Of a DNA stretch of 64,000 nt, positions 42,991 to 56,333 are shown in pieces. Source of the stretch: Plumapathes pennacea (lineage: Eukaryota > Cnidaria > Anthozoa > Antipatharia > Myriopathidae); assembly GCA_964036295.1 (NCBI GenBank), contig OZ038472.1, forward strand, positions 7,028,001 to 7,092,000. The letters run 5' to 3'. Numbering within the stretch: the stretch's first letter is position 1; every line of letters begins with the position of its first letter. The notes beneath the pieces are model-generated. The model ran no database searches. It saw nothing but the letters and a program-made list of their open reading frames with translations, and was not told the DNA's origin. Both the position numbers and the translations under genes were made by a program.

Positions 42991-43177
42991 TTCTTCGGCG
43001 CTAAATTCTAGGCACCTCAGGCCGGAACAAAGTGCTCTCTAGAAGTTAAGAACCCAGGCATACATAACAGCTGTAAAATTTCTCTAGCTCTTAAACTCTA
43101 CAGCTGAAAGAGAACCTGACTTGCTCGAGACAATGTCAATTCCGCTCATTATGAATTCATGAAAGAGTTTTCAGACA

Positions 43178-43387
43178 ATGTATGGGTTTTCAATCCGCAT
43201 GATGAATAAAACACTAGAAAATCGAGTCTTTAGTTGGCCGAATGATATCCACCTCTCTCTTCGTATTGACCATAATCTTATGTGCGCTAAAGAGTTTAAT
43301 TTTGAGTGGAAACTTCTTGATTTACTCTCCAAAAGGAATGACGCAAGCTTTGACGAAAAGGGGAAAAACTTTATGTGTACCAGGTAA
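43178..43387 (+). CDS. Exon-like frame repeated three times (copy 2), unknown
   Basis: Same block as 42187-42384 with changes such as CAKEFNFEWKLLDLLSK and FMCTR. The frame is open throughout and extends upstream through MYGFSIRMMNKTL. Confidence 0.28.
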   Translation: MYGFSIRMMNKTLENRVFSWPNDIHLSLRIDHNLMCAKEFNFEWKLLDLLSKRNDASFDEKGKNFMCTR

Positions 43388-43555
43388 TTACAAGAACGCC
43401 AAGTGGTATCATTTTACTGAAAATTTTGTTGCAGGGTTCCGAAACAGTCAACTCTCTCTAAGGCGGACAGCATGCAGATGTGTTCCTTGCCAATTTTGAC
43501 TTGTTTCTCTGTACTGAACTTTGAAAACACCGCCACGGCATGGATCAACTTTTTA

Positions 43556-43716
43556 AGGCTAGCTCACACGGTAAAGCAAGCGCAAACGCAAGGGCAAGAG
43601 AATGAAAACTTTTCCATTCTCTTGCGCTTACGTTTGCGCTTGCTTCACAAATTTTGCCGAGTGAACTGTTCGCTTAAGCTTGCGCTTGCGCTTGCTTTAC
43701 TCGTGTGAACCAGGCT
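43556..43716. mobile_element. 161-bp MITE with TTA target duplication inside the satellite
   Basis: Ends AGGCTAGCTCACACG and the reverse complement of CGTGTGAACCAGGCT. TTA lies at 43553-43555 and 43717-43719. The interior is composed of GCTTGCG/CGCAAGC-type hexamers in inverted orientation. It is related in design to the MITE at 34500-34699 (AGCCTGGT ends, hexamer interior). Confidence 0.82.
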
Positions 43717-43719
43717 TTA

Positions 43720-44740
43720 TTCAAATTAATCTACGGTGTATTTTTGAACGCCAAGTAGGTTAAATGGACTCAAAATTTTGGTGGACGATTTTCCGATAGA
43801 TTGTTATTAGTAGTGAACATAAACGTGTAGGTTGAAATCAGGAAGTTTATTAAATTTCTCCAACTCATAAAATAATGGCAAAACCTTGTATCAAAATTTC
43901 AGTCAAATTAATTCACGCGGTATTATTGTACGCCAAGTAGGTCAATTTGACTGAAAATTTTTCTTGAAAGGTTTTCCGATATTTTGTTATTAGTAGTTAA
44001 CGTAAACGTGCAGGATGATATTAAGAAGTTTGTTAAATTTCTCCAACTGGTACAGTATCGGAAATACCACGGATCAAATATTCAGTCAAATTAATCCACG
44101 CTGCATTATTGTGCGCCAAGTAGGTCAATTCGACTAAAATTTTTGAAGGACGGTTTTCGATATTTTGTTAGTAATAAACGTAATCGTGCAGGATGAAATT
44201 AGGAAGTTTTTAAAACTTCTCCAACGAGTACAACATCGGAAACACCGCGGATCAAATTTTCACTCAAATTAATTCACGCGGTATTATTGTACGCCGAGCA
44301 GATCAATTTGACTCAAAATTTTTCTTGGACAGTTTTCTGATATTTTGTTATTAGTAGTGAGCGTAAACGTGCAGGTTGAAATTAGAAAGTTTGTTAAACT
44401 TCTCCAACGAATACAGTATCGGACAAACCGCAGATCAAATATTCAGTCAAATTAACCCACGCGGTGTTATTGTATGCCATATAGTTTAATTGGATTAAAA
44501 ATTTTTCTTCGACGGTTTTCCAATACGTTGTTATTAGTAGGGAACATAAACGTGTAGGATGAAATTAAGAAGTTTGGTAAACTTCTCCAACAAGTACAGT
44601 ATCGGAAAAACCGCGGATAAAATTTCAGTCACATTAATCCACGCGGTGTTATTGTCCGTGAAGTAATATAATTAGACTGAAAATTTTTCTTTGTCGTTTT
44701 CTTCAAAATTTTGTTAGTAGTAGTGAAAGCGTGCAAGATG
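43720..44740. repeat. 181-bp satellite, array 2 (about six monomers)
   Basis: The GCGG..TTATTGT anchor falls at about 43733, 43918, 44100, 44279, 44461 and 44642, a spacing of 179-185 bases. Single monomers recur at about 45340-45420 and 46195-46430. The last is a copy of 44490-44830 with its flank. Confidence 0.92.
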
Positions 44741-46582
44741 AAATCGGGTACTGTGCCAGTTCCTCTTTTTTTGCCAAAGATCGTGTGCGAGAGTGAAAAA
44801 TAAAGAGGGATTTGAAGCATATCGAGACTTGTAAAATGCTGTCTAGAAGTTAAGAACCCAAGCATACATAAAAGCTGCAAAGGGTTTCTTGTTCTTAAAC
44901 TCTACAATTGAAAGAGCCTGACTTGCTCATAACAATGTCAAATTCTGCTCATTATGAATTAATGACACAGTTTGCAGACAATGTATGGGTTTTTAATCCG
45001 CACGGTGAATAATACATAGATAATTGAGTCTTTAGTTGGCCATATTCTTCGTATTAACCATATTCTTATGTGCGCCGAAGAGTTCTATTTTGAGTGGGAA
45101 TTTCTTGATTTACTTTCCATAAAGGGTGACGCAAGCTTTGACGGAAAGGGGAAAAACTATATGTGTACCAAGTAATTACAAGAACGCCAAGTGGGATCAT
45201 TCGATTGAAAATTTTGTTGCAGGGTTCCAATACAGTCAACTCTCTCTAAAGCGGACACCCAGCTAAGGCGGACAGCATGCAGATTTGGTCCTTTCCGATT
45301 TTGACTTGTTTCTCTGTAACTGAACTTTGGAAACACCGCCGATAAAATTTTCAGTCAAATTAATCCACGCGGTATTATTGTACGCCAAGTAGGTCAATTC
45401 GACTAAAATTTTTGAAGGACGAAAGAGTGACGTCATGAACGTATCTGCGGTTTCGGAAGCGACGCATGGCACCTTTGTGCGGACTCTTTACCAGATTTTC
45501 CGGTCAGGCACTTTCAGCACGCTTGCGTACAGAAATTGTGGGAGAGAGAAAGTACTTATTTAAATCATTAAAGGCAGCGGTTTGCTTCAACCATTCCAAA
45601 TGAAGGAATAGATACCAACTTACTAAATTGTAGGCTAGTTATGATCATCCGGGTTTGAGTAGTCTGCAGGAAGGCTGTTGTTGGTGACTGACGTTCCGAA
45701 TCCCTGAGCGGAAGTCATCTTCAGAGTCAAGTGAAAGGATTCGTCAGATGGCGGTAGTTATGTCTCTGGTTGTTAAAGTGATCATAACCAACCTACTGTT
45801 CACACTCCTGGGTACAAACCATTTGCCATGTTACTAAATTGTGTTATTTTCCATAATGGGAAATTGTACACGTTATTCTCTGCTCAGCGATCCCGGATGA
45901 TGGCGTCGCAAGGGAAAGCAACATACGTACATCGCTTTGAATCTGGGAATGAAGGCAAATGAGCGGTTATATTTTGGTGTAGTATGCAGAGCTATATTTT
46001 TGCTACCATAAATATATGAAAACACTGTTTAGGCTTTGACGCAATACCCAATGCCTTTTGTACAACTTTTCTCTTGTTTGCAGTAAAAACACCATTATAC
46101 GATGCGTACGACCGAATGCGACGCTTATGAAGCACGAGGCCCTTTATGCCACAGATCGCAAGCTCGTTAGATTAATGGTTCGTTCGCAAAATGAGTCTGA
46201 AAATTTTTCTTCGACGGTTTTCCAATACGTTGCTATTAGTAGGGAACATAAACGTGTAGGATGAAATTAAGAAGTTTGGTAAACTTCTCCAACAAGTACA
46301 GTATCGGAAAAACCGCAGATAAAATTTCAGTCACATTAATCCACGCGGTGTTATTGTCCGTGAAGTAATATAATTAGACTGAAAATTTTTCTTTGTCGTT
46401 TTCTTCGAAGTAGTAGTGAAAGCGTGCAAGATGAAATCGGATAGATTGTGCCAGTTCCTCTTTTTTTGCCAAAGATCGTGTGCTCGAGTGAAAATTAAAG
46501 AGGGATTTGAAGCCTATCGTGGCTTCTCCCACTGAACTCACAATATATGCTAATGCAAAGTGAGTTATTTTAACTGAAAATT

Positions 46583-46774
46583 CTATCTACAACTATTTTT
46601 TGATGACTGATTGATGAAATAAACTAGCAACATTAACAAAGAGAGGCCCAGAAGGGCAAAAAGTATGCTTCGAATATTTTGTGCTTTACGCCGCGCCACT
46701 CTATCTCCTTTGGTTGTCAAGGAAAGGCCCCACGGCCGGCTTGCCACCCCGAGAGGCTTGTCTGATATCCACAA
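46583..46774 (-). CDS. Small single-span membrane-protein-like frame (copy A), unknown
   Basis: 63 residues with SLTTKGDRVARRKAQ followed by a hydrophobic stretch, LFALLGLSLLMLLVYFI, and a short polar tail. The counterpart in copy B is 48712-48924. The basic-then-hydrophobic pattern would suit a tail-anchored or single-pass protein, but no family is recognised and the frame may be fortuitous. Confidence 0.28.
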   Translation of the reverse strand: MWISDKPLGVASRPWGLSLTTKGDRVARRKAQNIRSILFALLGLSLLMLLVYFINQSSKNSCR

Positions 46775-47085
46775 AGAGCAAAAACGTCAAAAAGACAAAG
46801 ATACCCTTCACGACGCACGGAAATTATAAAAGGCGTTTCTTAGGGTTTGACTCTCGGTAAGTCTACAGTTTTGTAGTCCCTATCGAGGTCCCACGTAAAG
46901 AATTCAAGAAACGGATTGAAATAAAAATTTATGTCTAACTGATTATCTGTTTCTCTATGATTACAAAGTAACTAATATTTGTTATTTGTTATGCAATCAG
47001 TAAATTGAGTATCATCATTGGTTGTTGGATTCTGGACTTTAGCACTAACGTGGACCACACGTGACACAAGCCCTTTCATAATTGA

Positions 47086-47190
47086 CATACATCGATGGGA
47101 AAAACATCAGTTTTCTTCACTTCTTGGAGAAGCAAGAAATACCGCAATTCAAGCCGATCAGATTCGTGTGGAAATAGTGAGTATTTGTAA
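47086..47190 (+). other. Highly conserved exon-like block shared by copies A and B
   Basis: TTTTCTTCACTTCTTGGAGA through GTGGAAATAGTGAGTA is identical for about 73 bases between copy A (47110-47183) and copy B (49236-49310), while the flanks differ by about one base in ten. In copy A it reads HRWEKHQFSSLLGEARNTAI and on through ADQIRVEI, ending next to GTGAGT, a donor-like site. Copy B has a stop just upstream. A fragment repeats at 47347. Confidence 0.35.
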
Positions 47191-48460
47191 TGATTTCTTT
47201 TAATCCCATCTGCTCTTGTGACGTCTATCTTCACCCGAGGAAGAAATATATTTACTGCTTGCCCAATCCAGGAGGCTCTGTTTTGTCTCTGCATTTTAAC
47301 CATTATACTTCTTGTTCGTTTCGTCCTTCATCACTCAGAGATAAAATTCGTGTGGAAATAGTATAAGGATTTCTTCTAATCCTTTCTGCTCTTGTGACGC
47401 CTATCTTCACCATTTACTGTTTGCCTGAACCAAGATTATGTTGCTGATTATTTTTGAGTCGGCCAGGCTCCTTTTTGTCTCTGCATTTTTAACTATTACT
47501 TCTTCTTCGTTTCGTCCAAAAGTTTAGACGACAATAAAATGCGACATGGCCTTTCTTTTATTCTTTCTATAATGAGTGTCTGCTAATTTTGATCTATTGT
47601 GGCTCGGCTTCTTTGTAATACCTTATGTGAACTAAAATGTGACAACTACCTTTGTTTGCCTTGCCAGGTAGGCTTTAATATCTCGATTAACACCCTCTAT
47701 TGCCGTTCGTCTTGTGATAGAATTAACTAAACCCTCAAATATTATGAGTGTATTTCCTCTTGTAAACACAGAGTATAGCACTGTGTTGTCTTATTAATAC
47801 CTTGAGTTTTAGCGCATTCATGAAAACATTTGTTGCTTAGATCCGTAAGTCAAGTTCCTTATCAATTCCTTACAGTTTGATGTACTGAGCGGCACACCAA
47901 TAGCTTTCCGGCACATTTGAGATACTTCTCACATATGGTGTCCAAAAGTTCTTTCTTGTTTCTCGTTGAGATACAATATCTTAGCCTGCGTCGCATCCGT
48001 CTGCAATATATCCAACCCTTAATATTCATGAGGTGCGAGCGGTTAAAATTTATAGATAACTACTCTCAAAACCCTAGCAGTGCATCTGAAACAACAATTA
48101 AAAATATTAAATGCCAAATAGTTCCTTGTTTATACAATAAGAAATTGAATATAACCACGCTGGACACTATCCAACAGCGGTAGGGCCAATAAATTTGTGA
48201 GTTGCACTATTTCTGGGCGTGTCGATTTATCTCCAGTCGGTTTTCCTTGTATAATTTGCGACTCTGTCTGTTATTATTTGGGCTTTTGCGGCTGATAGAA
48301 TGACTGCATGGCTCAAACCCTGGTCATTTCTGTTCTTCTGTAACACGTTTGGCTCCAAAATAAAGATAAAAGAACTTACGACCGAAACATTATAAGAGTT
48401 TTGGTCCAAGGGACCAAAAGTACTGCTCCAACTGTTAATTAATTTTGCTACTGCAATATT

Positions 48461-48481
48461 TTTTTTTTTTTTTTTTTTTTT
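48461..48481. repeat. Poly(T) tract
   Basis: A pure T run of about 21 bases. It marks the junction with sequence (ACAATGACACGTCAG) also found at the right edge of STPR-Helitron copy 3. Confidence 0.9.
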
Positions 48482-48711
48482 ACAATGACACGTCAGTTTC
48501 TCGCTTGGCTAACTTTCATGATCAATAAAAGGACAGTCGCGTAACAGCGCTGATAACAGTGGTTTGGACGTTAATGTGAATTTAACTTCAATTTTGCCTC
48601 AATTCTTGCGAAAGCGAGATCGTGTGCGCTAGTGAAAACCAAAAAGGGGTTTGAAGCATATCGTGACTTCCCCCATTGAACTTAAAATATGCTAATGTGA
48701 GATGGGTTATT

Positions 48712-48924
48712 TTAACCTAAACTCCTATCTACAACTATTTTTGGTGACTGATTAATGAAATAAACTAGCAACATTAACAGAGAGAACTCCATAAGGGTAA
48801 AACGTATGCTTTGATTATTTCGTGCTCTACGCCGCGCCACTTTATCGCCTTTGGTTGTCAAGGAAAGGCCGCATGGTTGCCATCCCGAGAGGCTTGTCTG
48901 ATACCCACAAAGAGCAATAATCAC
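48712..48924 (-). CDS. Small single-span membrane-protein-like frame (copy B), unknown
   Basis: 70 residues, GLSLTTKGDKVARRRARN then FTLMEFSLLMLLVYFINQS, aligned with copy A after its first 15 or so residues. Conserved basic segment and hydrophobic span. The start differs because of an indel. Confidence 0.28.
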   Translation of the reverse strand: MIIALCGYQTSLSGWQPCGLSLTTKGDKVARRRARNNQSIRFTLMEFSLLMLLVYFINQSPKIVVDRSLG

Positions 48925-50238
48925 CCTTCACGACGCACGGAAATTATGAAAGGCGTTTCTTGAGGTTTTACTCTCGGTCAGTCGATAGTTGCGTAGTCCC
49001 TATCGAGGTCCCACGTAAATAATTCAAGAAACGGATTGATATAAAAATTATATCAAAATGATCATTTATTTCTATCCTTTACAAAGTAAATATTGTTCGT
49101 TATTTGCTGTGCAATCAATAAATTGTGTATCATCATTAGTTGTTCGATGTCTGGACTTTAGCACCAACTTGGACTTTATATGAGCACGGCCATAACATAC
49201 AACATAATTGAGATACATCGCTGGGAAAAACATTAGTTTTCTTCACTTCTTGGAGAAGCAAGAAATACCGCAATTCAAGCCGATCAGATTCGTGTGGAAA
49301 TAGTGAGTATAATGATGTCTTTTAATCCGACGCCATCTTAACCCGAAAAATAAATATATTTATTGTTTGTCTAATTCAGGATTGTGTTACTGACTATTTT
49401 TGAGTCGACCAGGCTCCGTTTTGTCTCTGCAATTTTAATAATTTTTTCTTTTTCGTTTCGTTTGAAAGTTTAGACAACAATGAAATGCGACTACCAAAAG
49501 AGCGTTTGTTATCAGTTCTTTAGATTCTCCGTTAATGTTTAAATACCTTCATTTTGGCATGGCCTTTCTTTTTACTCTCTATAATGTTTATCTGCTAATT
49601 TTGATCTACTGTGGCTCGGCTTCTTCGTAATACCTTGTGTGGACTAAAATGTGACAACTACCTGTGTTTGCCTTGCCAGGTAGGCTTTTATATCTCAATT
49701 AACACCCTATATTGCCGTTTCGTCTTGTGATAAAACTGTGATATGGGATTTAAGTAAACCCTCAAATATTATGAGTGTATTTCTTCTTGTAAACACAGAT
49801 TATAGCACTGTGTTGTCTTATTAATACTTTGAGTTTTAGCGCATTCATGAAAACATTTGTTGCTTAGATCCTTAAGTCAAGTTTCTGACTAATTCCTTAC
49901 AGTTTGGCACATCTTAGATGCTTCTCCCATATGTGTCCAAAAGTTCTTTCTTATTTCTCGCTAAGATACAATATCTTAGCCTGCGTCGCATCCGTCCGCA
50001 TTATATCCAACCCTTAATATTCATGAGGTGCGAGGGGTTAAAATTTGAAGATAATTACTCTAAAATCCTGGCGGTGCATCTGAAACAACAATTACAATTA
50101 TTAAATGCCGAATAATTCCTTGTTTATAAAATATGAGATTGAAAATAGTTACTCTAATCCAACAGCGTAGGACCAATAAATTTGTGAGGTGCATTATTTC
50201 TGGGCATGTCAATTTATCTCCAATCGGTTTTCCTTATA

Positions 50239-52139
50239 CTAGAAATACGATAATCGCAGATATCCCTCGCTCTGCCATTGATTGGACTTCTACTTTGGTA
50301 CTGCTCAACAAGAGCAGCCTTTGTTTTACCAAAATGTTAACTCAATCTTTTCTTCGAGGTCAAGTGCTATACGCAAAAGGAAGGAGAAAAAGAATGGTGT
50401 GTGTTATACTTTTGCGTTGAAAAAAAGAGTCGATTGCGTGACGAAGTACGTATTTCCCACGGTCGGCACGTCAAATTAATTCATACAGTCTGCCAAGCAC
50501 GTTCTCAAAATTGAATACTGAAATTTGAAATTGGTCGGCCGCCGTAGTACGGGAAAAAAGGAACACTGATTTTCCATTTTTGTATTCATAGGCAGTACAA
50601 TTAAATAGGCTTCCTGTGCAATTTTTTTTTTGCTCTGGACTCCATGCACCAGACTCAGGCATATTCAATGAGCTCGAATTGTTTTGTATGTGAACTCGCT
50701 CAAAACAACATGATTTCTCCCAGAATCAAAGCAAAACTTGAACGGTTTACTTCAAATTATACACGGGTTTCAGACCTAGTCATACTTCACAGGGCTTGTG
50801 AACAATTCTCACTGCAATCACTCGCGCGTCAGATTACAGCATTTGTTACACTTAGTCTTGAAAGAAAAAAATAAGACATCTGACTAAATCATTCAAGACT
50901 CCAAGTACCGATTGCTCTGAGCGAATACGGTAGACGAAACTGGCGACAGAAGCGTATTAAAACAATACTTCGATGGAAAATAATCAGCATACAGATTTTT
51001 AAAATACATTCTTGAAGTGATCGAGTTACACAAGATACGGGATAGAATATATTTGTCATGGTGATTGTTCGATTTTCACTGACTGACCTTTGGTGCTTGT
51101 CCTTTCTAAATAAGTATCTGAGTTTAACACAAAACGGCGTCTGAAGCTGCCAATTTGTTTTCAAGCGGTGTTCCCTTTGCGGAGCCGTTTCTTCGGCACG
51201 CTTCCGTTCATGATGCTGTCGGTTATAACATGTTTGTCGTCTTTTGTCTATACGTATTTGGCGCTGTTCGATCGTTTCACGTTTTCGCCTTACCCGTGCC
51301 TGTTCCCTTCTCTTTTGAAGACGAGCTTCGCGAGACTGTTCTGTTTCAAGTTTTCCAGTTTACGGTCTTCGACAACTGCAGCACGCTGTTGTCGGCGTAG
51401 AGTGTTGGCTTCCTTTTGAGCTAGAAACCTGCGGGTACTCTGTTCAGACGATTCACTGCCACGTCGGAAAGCTACTCGCTAGCGATTGGATTCTCTTTGC
51501 GGAGCCGTCTGCTTGGCCCGCTTTTGTTTCTAAAGTTCCCGATTCGCTTTCAAGCGCTGTTCTCTTTGTGGAGTCTTTCCTTCGGCTCGCTTGTGTTCAT
51601 GCCGCTTTTGATCGGCATTCATGCGCTGTTTTCTCTGCGGAGTCTTTTGTTCGGCCCGCTTTTGCTCTTGAGGTTTCCGATTCGCTTTCAAGCGCTGATT
51701 TCTTTGCGGAGTCGTTCCTTCGGCACGCTTCTGTTTATCATGCTGTCGTCTTTTTTCTAGACGTATTTGGCGCTGTTCGACTGTTTCACGATTCCGCCTT
51801 GCCCGTGCCTGTTCCCTTCTCTTTTGAAGACGAGCTTCGCGAGACCTTTCTGTTTCAAGTTTTTCAGTTTTCAAATTCATTTTCGTGAACGCAGTTACGT
51901 ACAATTGTCAGTAAAACTAACCACGCACATGTAAAGTTCGACGTTTGAACCGGGATAATCGATAATTATTATTATTACGTCAATGGCTTAGGCGCCTGGC
52001 CTAAAAGGTCGCCCTATGACAGACTGACAGAGTGACGAACATTAAATTTCGAGATGGCGACTCGCTTGGAATCTCCACACAAAGCGATTTTGCTACATTA
52101 GCGCCGTGACTATTACCCTCACTTCGCTTCGCTCGGGGA
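50239..52139 (-). mobile_element. STPR-Helitron family, copy 3 (longest)
   Basis: Left end CTAGAAATACGATAATCGCA (minus-strand 3' end, CTAG before T) and right end ..CTTCGCTCGGGGA, both shared with copy 1. It lies within the 2-kb tandem repeat: its left flank matches about 48250 and its right flank matches 48482, so the insertion was accompanied by loss of about 230 bases. It contains a double STPR array: 51904-51400 and a second, partly frameshifted array at 51400-51070. Confidence 0.68.
51530..51904 (-). pseudogene. STPR-type repeat protein, copy 3, premature stop
   Basis: 124 residues starting with the same leader as copy 1 (MYVTAFTKMNLK). It then has 23-residue repeats such as DKQKRAEGTTPQRNQRLKAN, EQKRAEQKTPQRKQRMNAD and EHKRAEGKTPQREQRLKAN. 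A TAG after NREL ends it. Further repeats and a second leader-like block (LETEQSREARLQKRREQA) continue downstream in shifted frames to the QTPFCVKLRYLFRKDK tail at 51164-51060. The array has been internally duplicated relative to copy 1. Read on the opposite strand, the same DNA gives Leu/Phe-rich frames that are shadows. Confidence 0.58.
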
Positions 52140-53660
52140 CAATAACACGTCAGTTTCTCGCTTGGTGACTGCTTAATTTTATCACCAATAAAAGGGCAGA
52201 CACGTAAAAGCTCTGACGACTGTGGCTTGGACGTTGAATGTGAATTCAACTTCAATTTTGCCTCAATTCTTGCAAAAGTGACATTCCCAATTGAAGTAGA
52301 GAACCAGCAGTGCTCGGATGCGGAACTCCTTGAGCTTTGTCTTGAAATTGTCGAGAAAAACACAACAGAAAAACGTCTAACTTCGGTTCTTTCCACTGGC
52401 TTTGACAGAATTTTATTTTGCACCCCAAATGCTTTCCTCTCCTTCCCCTTAACTTCCATATTTTGTTCGTTTTCTTTCCATTTCCTTTCGCCTTAGGATG
52501 ACCTGATACTCAAGGTGGCTAACAAACTGCGGAGTTTTGATCACAGACTAGCTAAAAAGTTTGTTCTTGCTCAAAACATAGAGACGGAGTCCTTTTGTGA
52601 TCAAACACTTTTGTTTTTATGCTGGGCCTAAGGGCCCAGCATATAACTGTTTTCACCCGAAAACCACAGCGTAGGTATCATGACAATTGGTAAAAGAAGT
52701 CCCCCCTCTAGGATTTTGAAGTTTGATTGACGTGTAAGCAAAAATACTATATTTTGATTGGATAATGTTCACGTGCAAGCGGCGTGGAAGCCTTTCTTTT
52801 CTTGGCTGAGTATCAAAGTATGTAACGTGAGATTTTTGTTGACGTATACTTGCGCTCTTGGGGTTTTTGTTCATCACATTCGCTTTCGCATTCTTCTTTG
52901 TCCAGCTGGTTAAAACTAAGCGAAGGAAAGCAAACATAATCAAACGATACCATTTCGACAAGCTGAAGTGGCTCCCGGCTGGGTATTTCAGCTTTAACAT
53001 ACGCTTGTCAAACAAACGTGAATTCATCAGAACCGCGGTGATAATAGCAAACTCAAAATGTAGATTCTCTCCTCCTTTTGAAGCAAATGCACAAGTTTTG
53101 TAATTATAACTTATAGTTTAATCCGGTTCATTTGAGTAAATCAAAAGCCAAGTTCCCCATACTGTATAATACTTTTTCGGGTGAGAAATTGAAAGAGAAA
53201 CTTGAAGTTGATCACTTTTGGGAGCTCGCACTAGTCCAGAGATTGCTTATTCAATAATTCTTGTGGTGCGTGCGGACACTTGCAACACCAAACTTGGATC
53301 CCAGCATCTGTCGCGCTTTCACGCGACAAAACTTGTTAAAAATGACAACAAAGTTTAGACTTAACCCGGGATTAGCATAACCTTGCTTCGAACAACCGGG
53401 CCCTGGATGTTATCCAGCAAAATATCCTCTAATTTCGTTTGTTTCAACGATTCTGACAGAATTTTATTTTGCACCCCAAATACCCCCCTCTTCTTTCCCC
53501 TAACTTATATCCCCATATTTTGTTCGTTTTCTCTACCTTCCCCTTCCCCTTATGATGACCTGATACTCAAGTTACCACTCTGGATGTCATCCAACAGCTG
53601 CAGTAGGATAAAGTTTTTTTAGGGGCACTGTTTCTGTGCGCGCCGATTTACTTCAATCGC
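52140..53660. repeat. Degenerate duplicated sequence with a hairpin
   Basis: ACAGAATTTTATTTTGCACC and the following C/T-rich 100 bases occur at 52407 and 53457, about 1.05 kb apart. A plus-strand frame at 52215-52400 (FPIEVENQQCSDAELLELCL) looks exon-like but is unrecognised. A perfect 11-bp hairpin with a TAAG loop (TATGCTGGGCC..) is at 52618-52643 and may be the end of a small element. Confidence 0.6.
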
Positions 53661-53906
53661 TTTCCTTGCTTGTGATTGTGTTATTTCTTTGAACCTCTGC
53701 CGTCCAAGTAATAATTGTAATACAAAAAAAAAAATTGATAAGGAGACACATGATCCAACGTCGCATTCCTGTCCATCTTATTTGACAGTAAGTAAACGGA
53801 AACGTTAAAGGAAAATATGTATTCAAACAGTTTGAAAAATGATGCCTGCCTTCCAAAACTGGTTATTATCAACTGTCACAAGAAAGGAAAGGAGAAGAAC
53901 GAAAAT

Positions 53907-54000
53907 ATAATAATAATAATAATAGCATCCCCGTCCTTTTTATGTGGTAGTAATAGTAATAATAATAATAATAATAATAATAGTAATAATAAGAAAAATA
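53907..54000. repeat. (AAT)n microsatellite
   Basis: Two AAT-rich runs (53907-53924 and 53947-53994) separated by about 20 bases, just upstream of the lectin gene. Confidence 0.9.
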
Positions 54001-54173
54001 CTTAAGTGTCAATATATTTAGTTTAAGGCGTAAAAAAGAGAATATAAAAGTGAAGGACTGAAAAAAAGGGAAACATGTCACCGTCTAAAACTTTAGTTCT
54101 TCTTTTACTACTTCTTCTTTTTTACCTTTCTTCATTACAACAACATTTATGTTTCTCTGTTTCTTTTTTACAG

Positions 54174-56155
<1,982 letters not shown>

Positions 56156-56327
56156 TGACCCAAATACTTTGGTATGTGTGGCGACAGGGAAATTATGCTG
56201 GTCCCATAAGACATAGCAACACTTACATTTAAACTTTGATTGACATTCAATCCTAGAGACTCCTTCCAAAGGAAGACGCAATTCATTGCTTAAGTTCTTT
56301 ATTTAAAAGATTATTATTTAATATAAA

Positions 56328-56333
56328 AATAAA
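56328..56333 (+). terminator. Candidate polyadenylation signal of the lectin gene
   Basis: AATAAA 173 bases after the stop codon, in an AT-rich stretch. No other candidate lies closer. Confidence 0.45.

Larger units (their letters stand above)
39481..46195. repeat. Complex of degenerate segmental repeats
   Basis: Several blocks recur in the same orientation. TACTGTTCACACTCCTGGGT is at about 39530, 41525 and 45795. CATACATAAAAGCTG is at about 41363, 42073, 43062 and 44865. TGTGCGC(T/C)(A/G)AAGAGTT is at about 42277, 43280 and 45070. The 181-bp satellite fills the gaps. Unequal exchange among these blocks probably built the region. Individual insertions are listed separately. Confidence 0.85.
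46440..50235. repeat. Tandem duplication of about 2.0-2.1 kb
   Basis: Copy A is about 46440-48590 and copy B about 48590-50235. Matching points include CTACAACTATTTTT (46587/48730), TTCTTGGAGAAGCAAGAAAT (47121/49249), CCTGCGTCGCATCCGTC (47983/49981) and CGGTTTTCCTT (48238/50224). Copy B is cut by the STPR-Helitron insertion at 50239. A partial third copy follows at 52140 and 53380-53660. Confidence 0.9.

Noticed and set aside
51155..51888. Plus-strand frames opposite the second STPR array
   Set aside because: Same reason: shadows of the repeat on the other strand.
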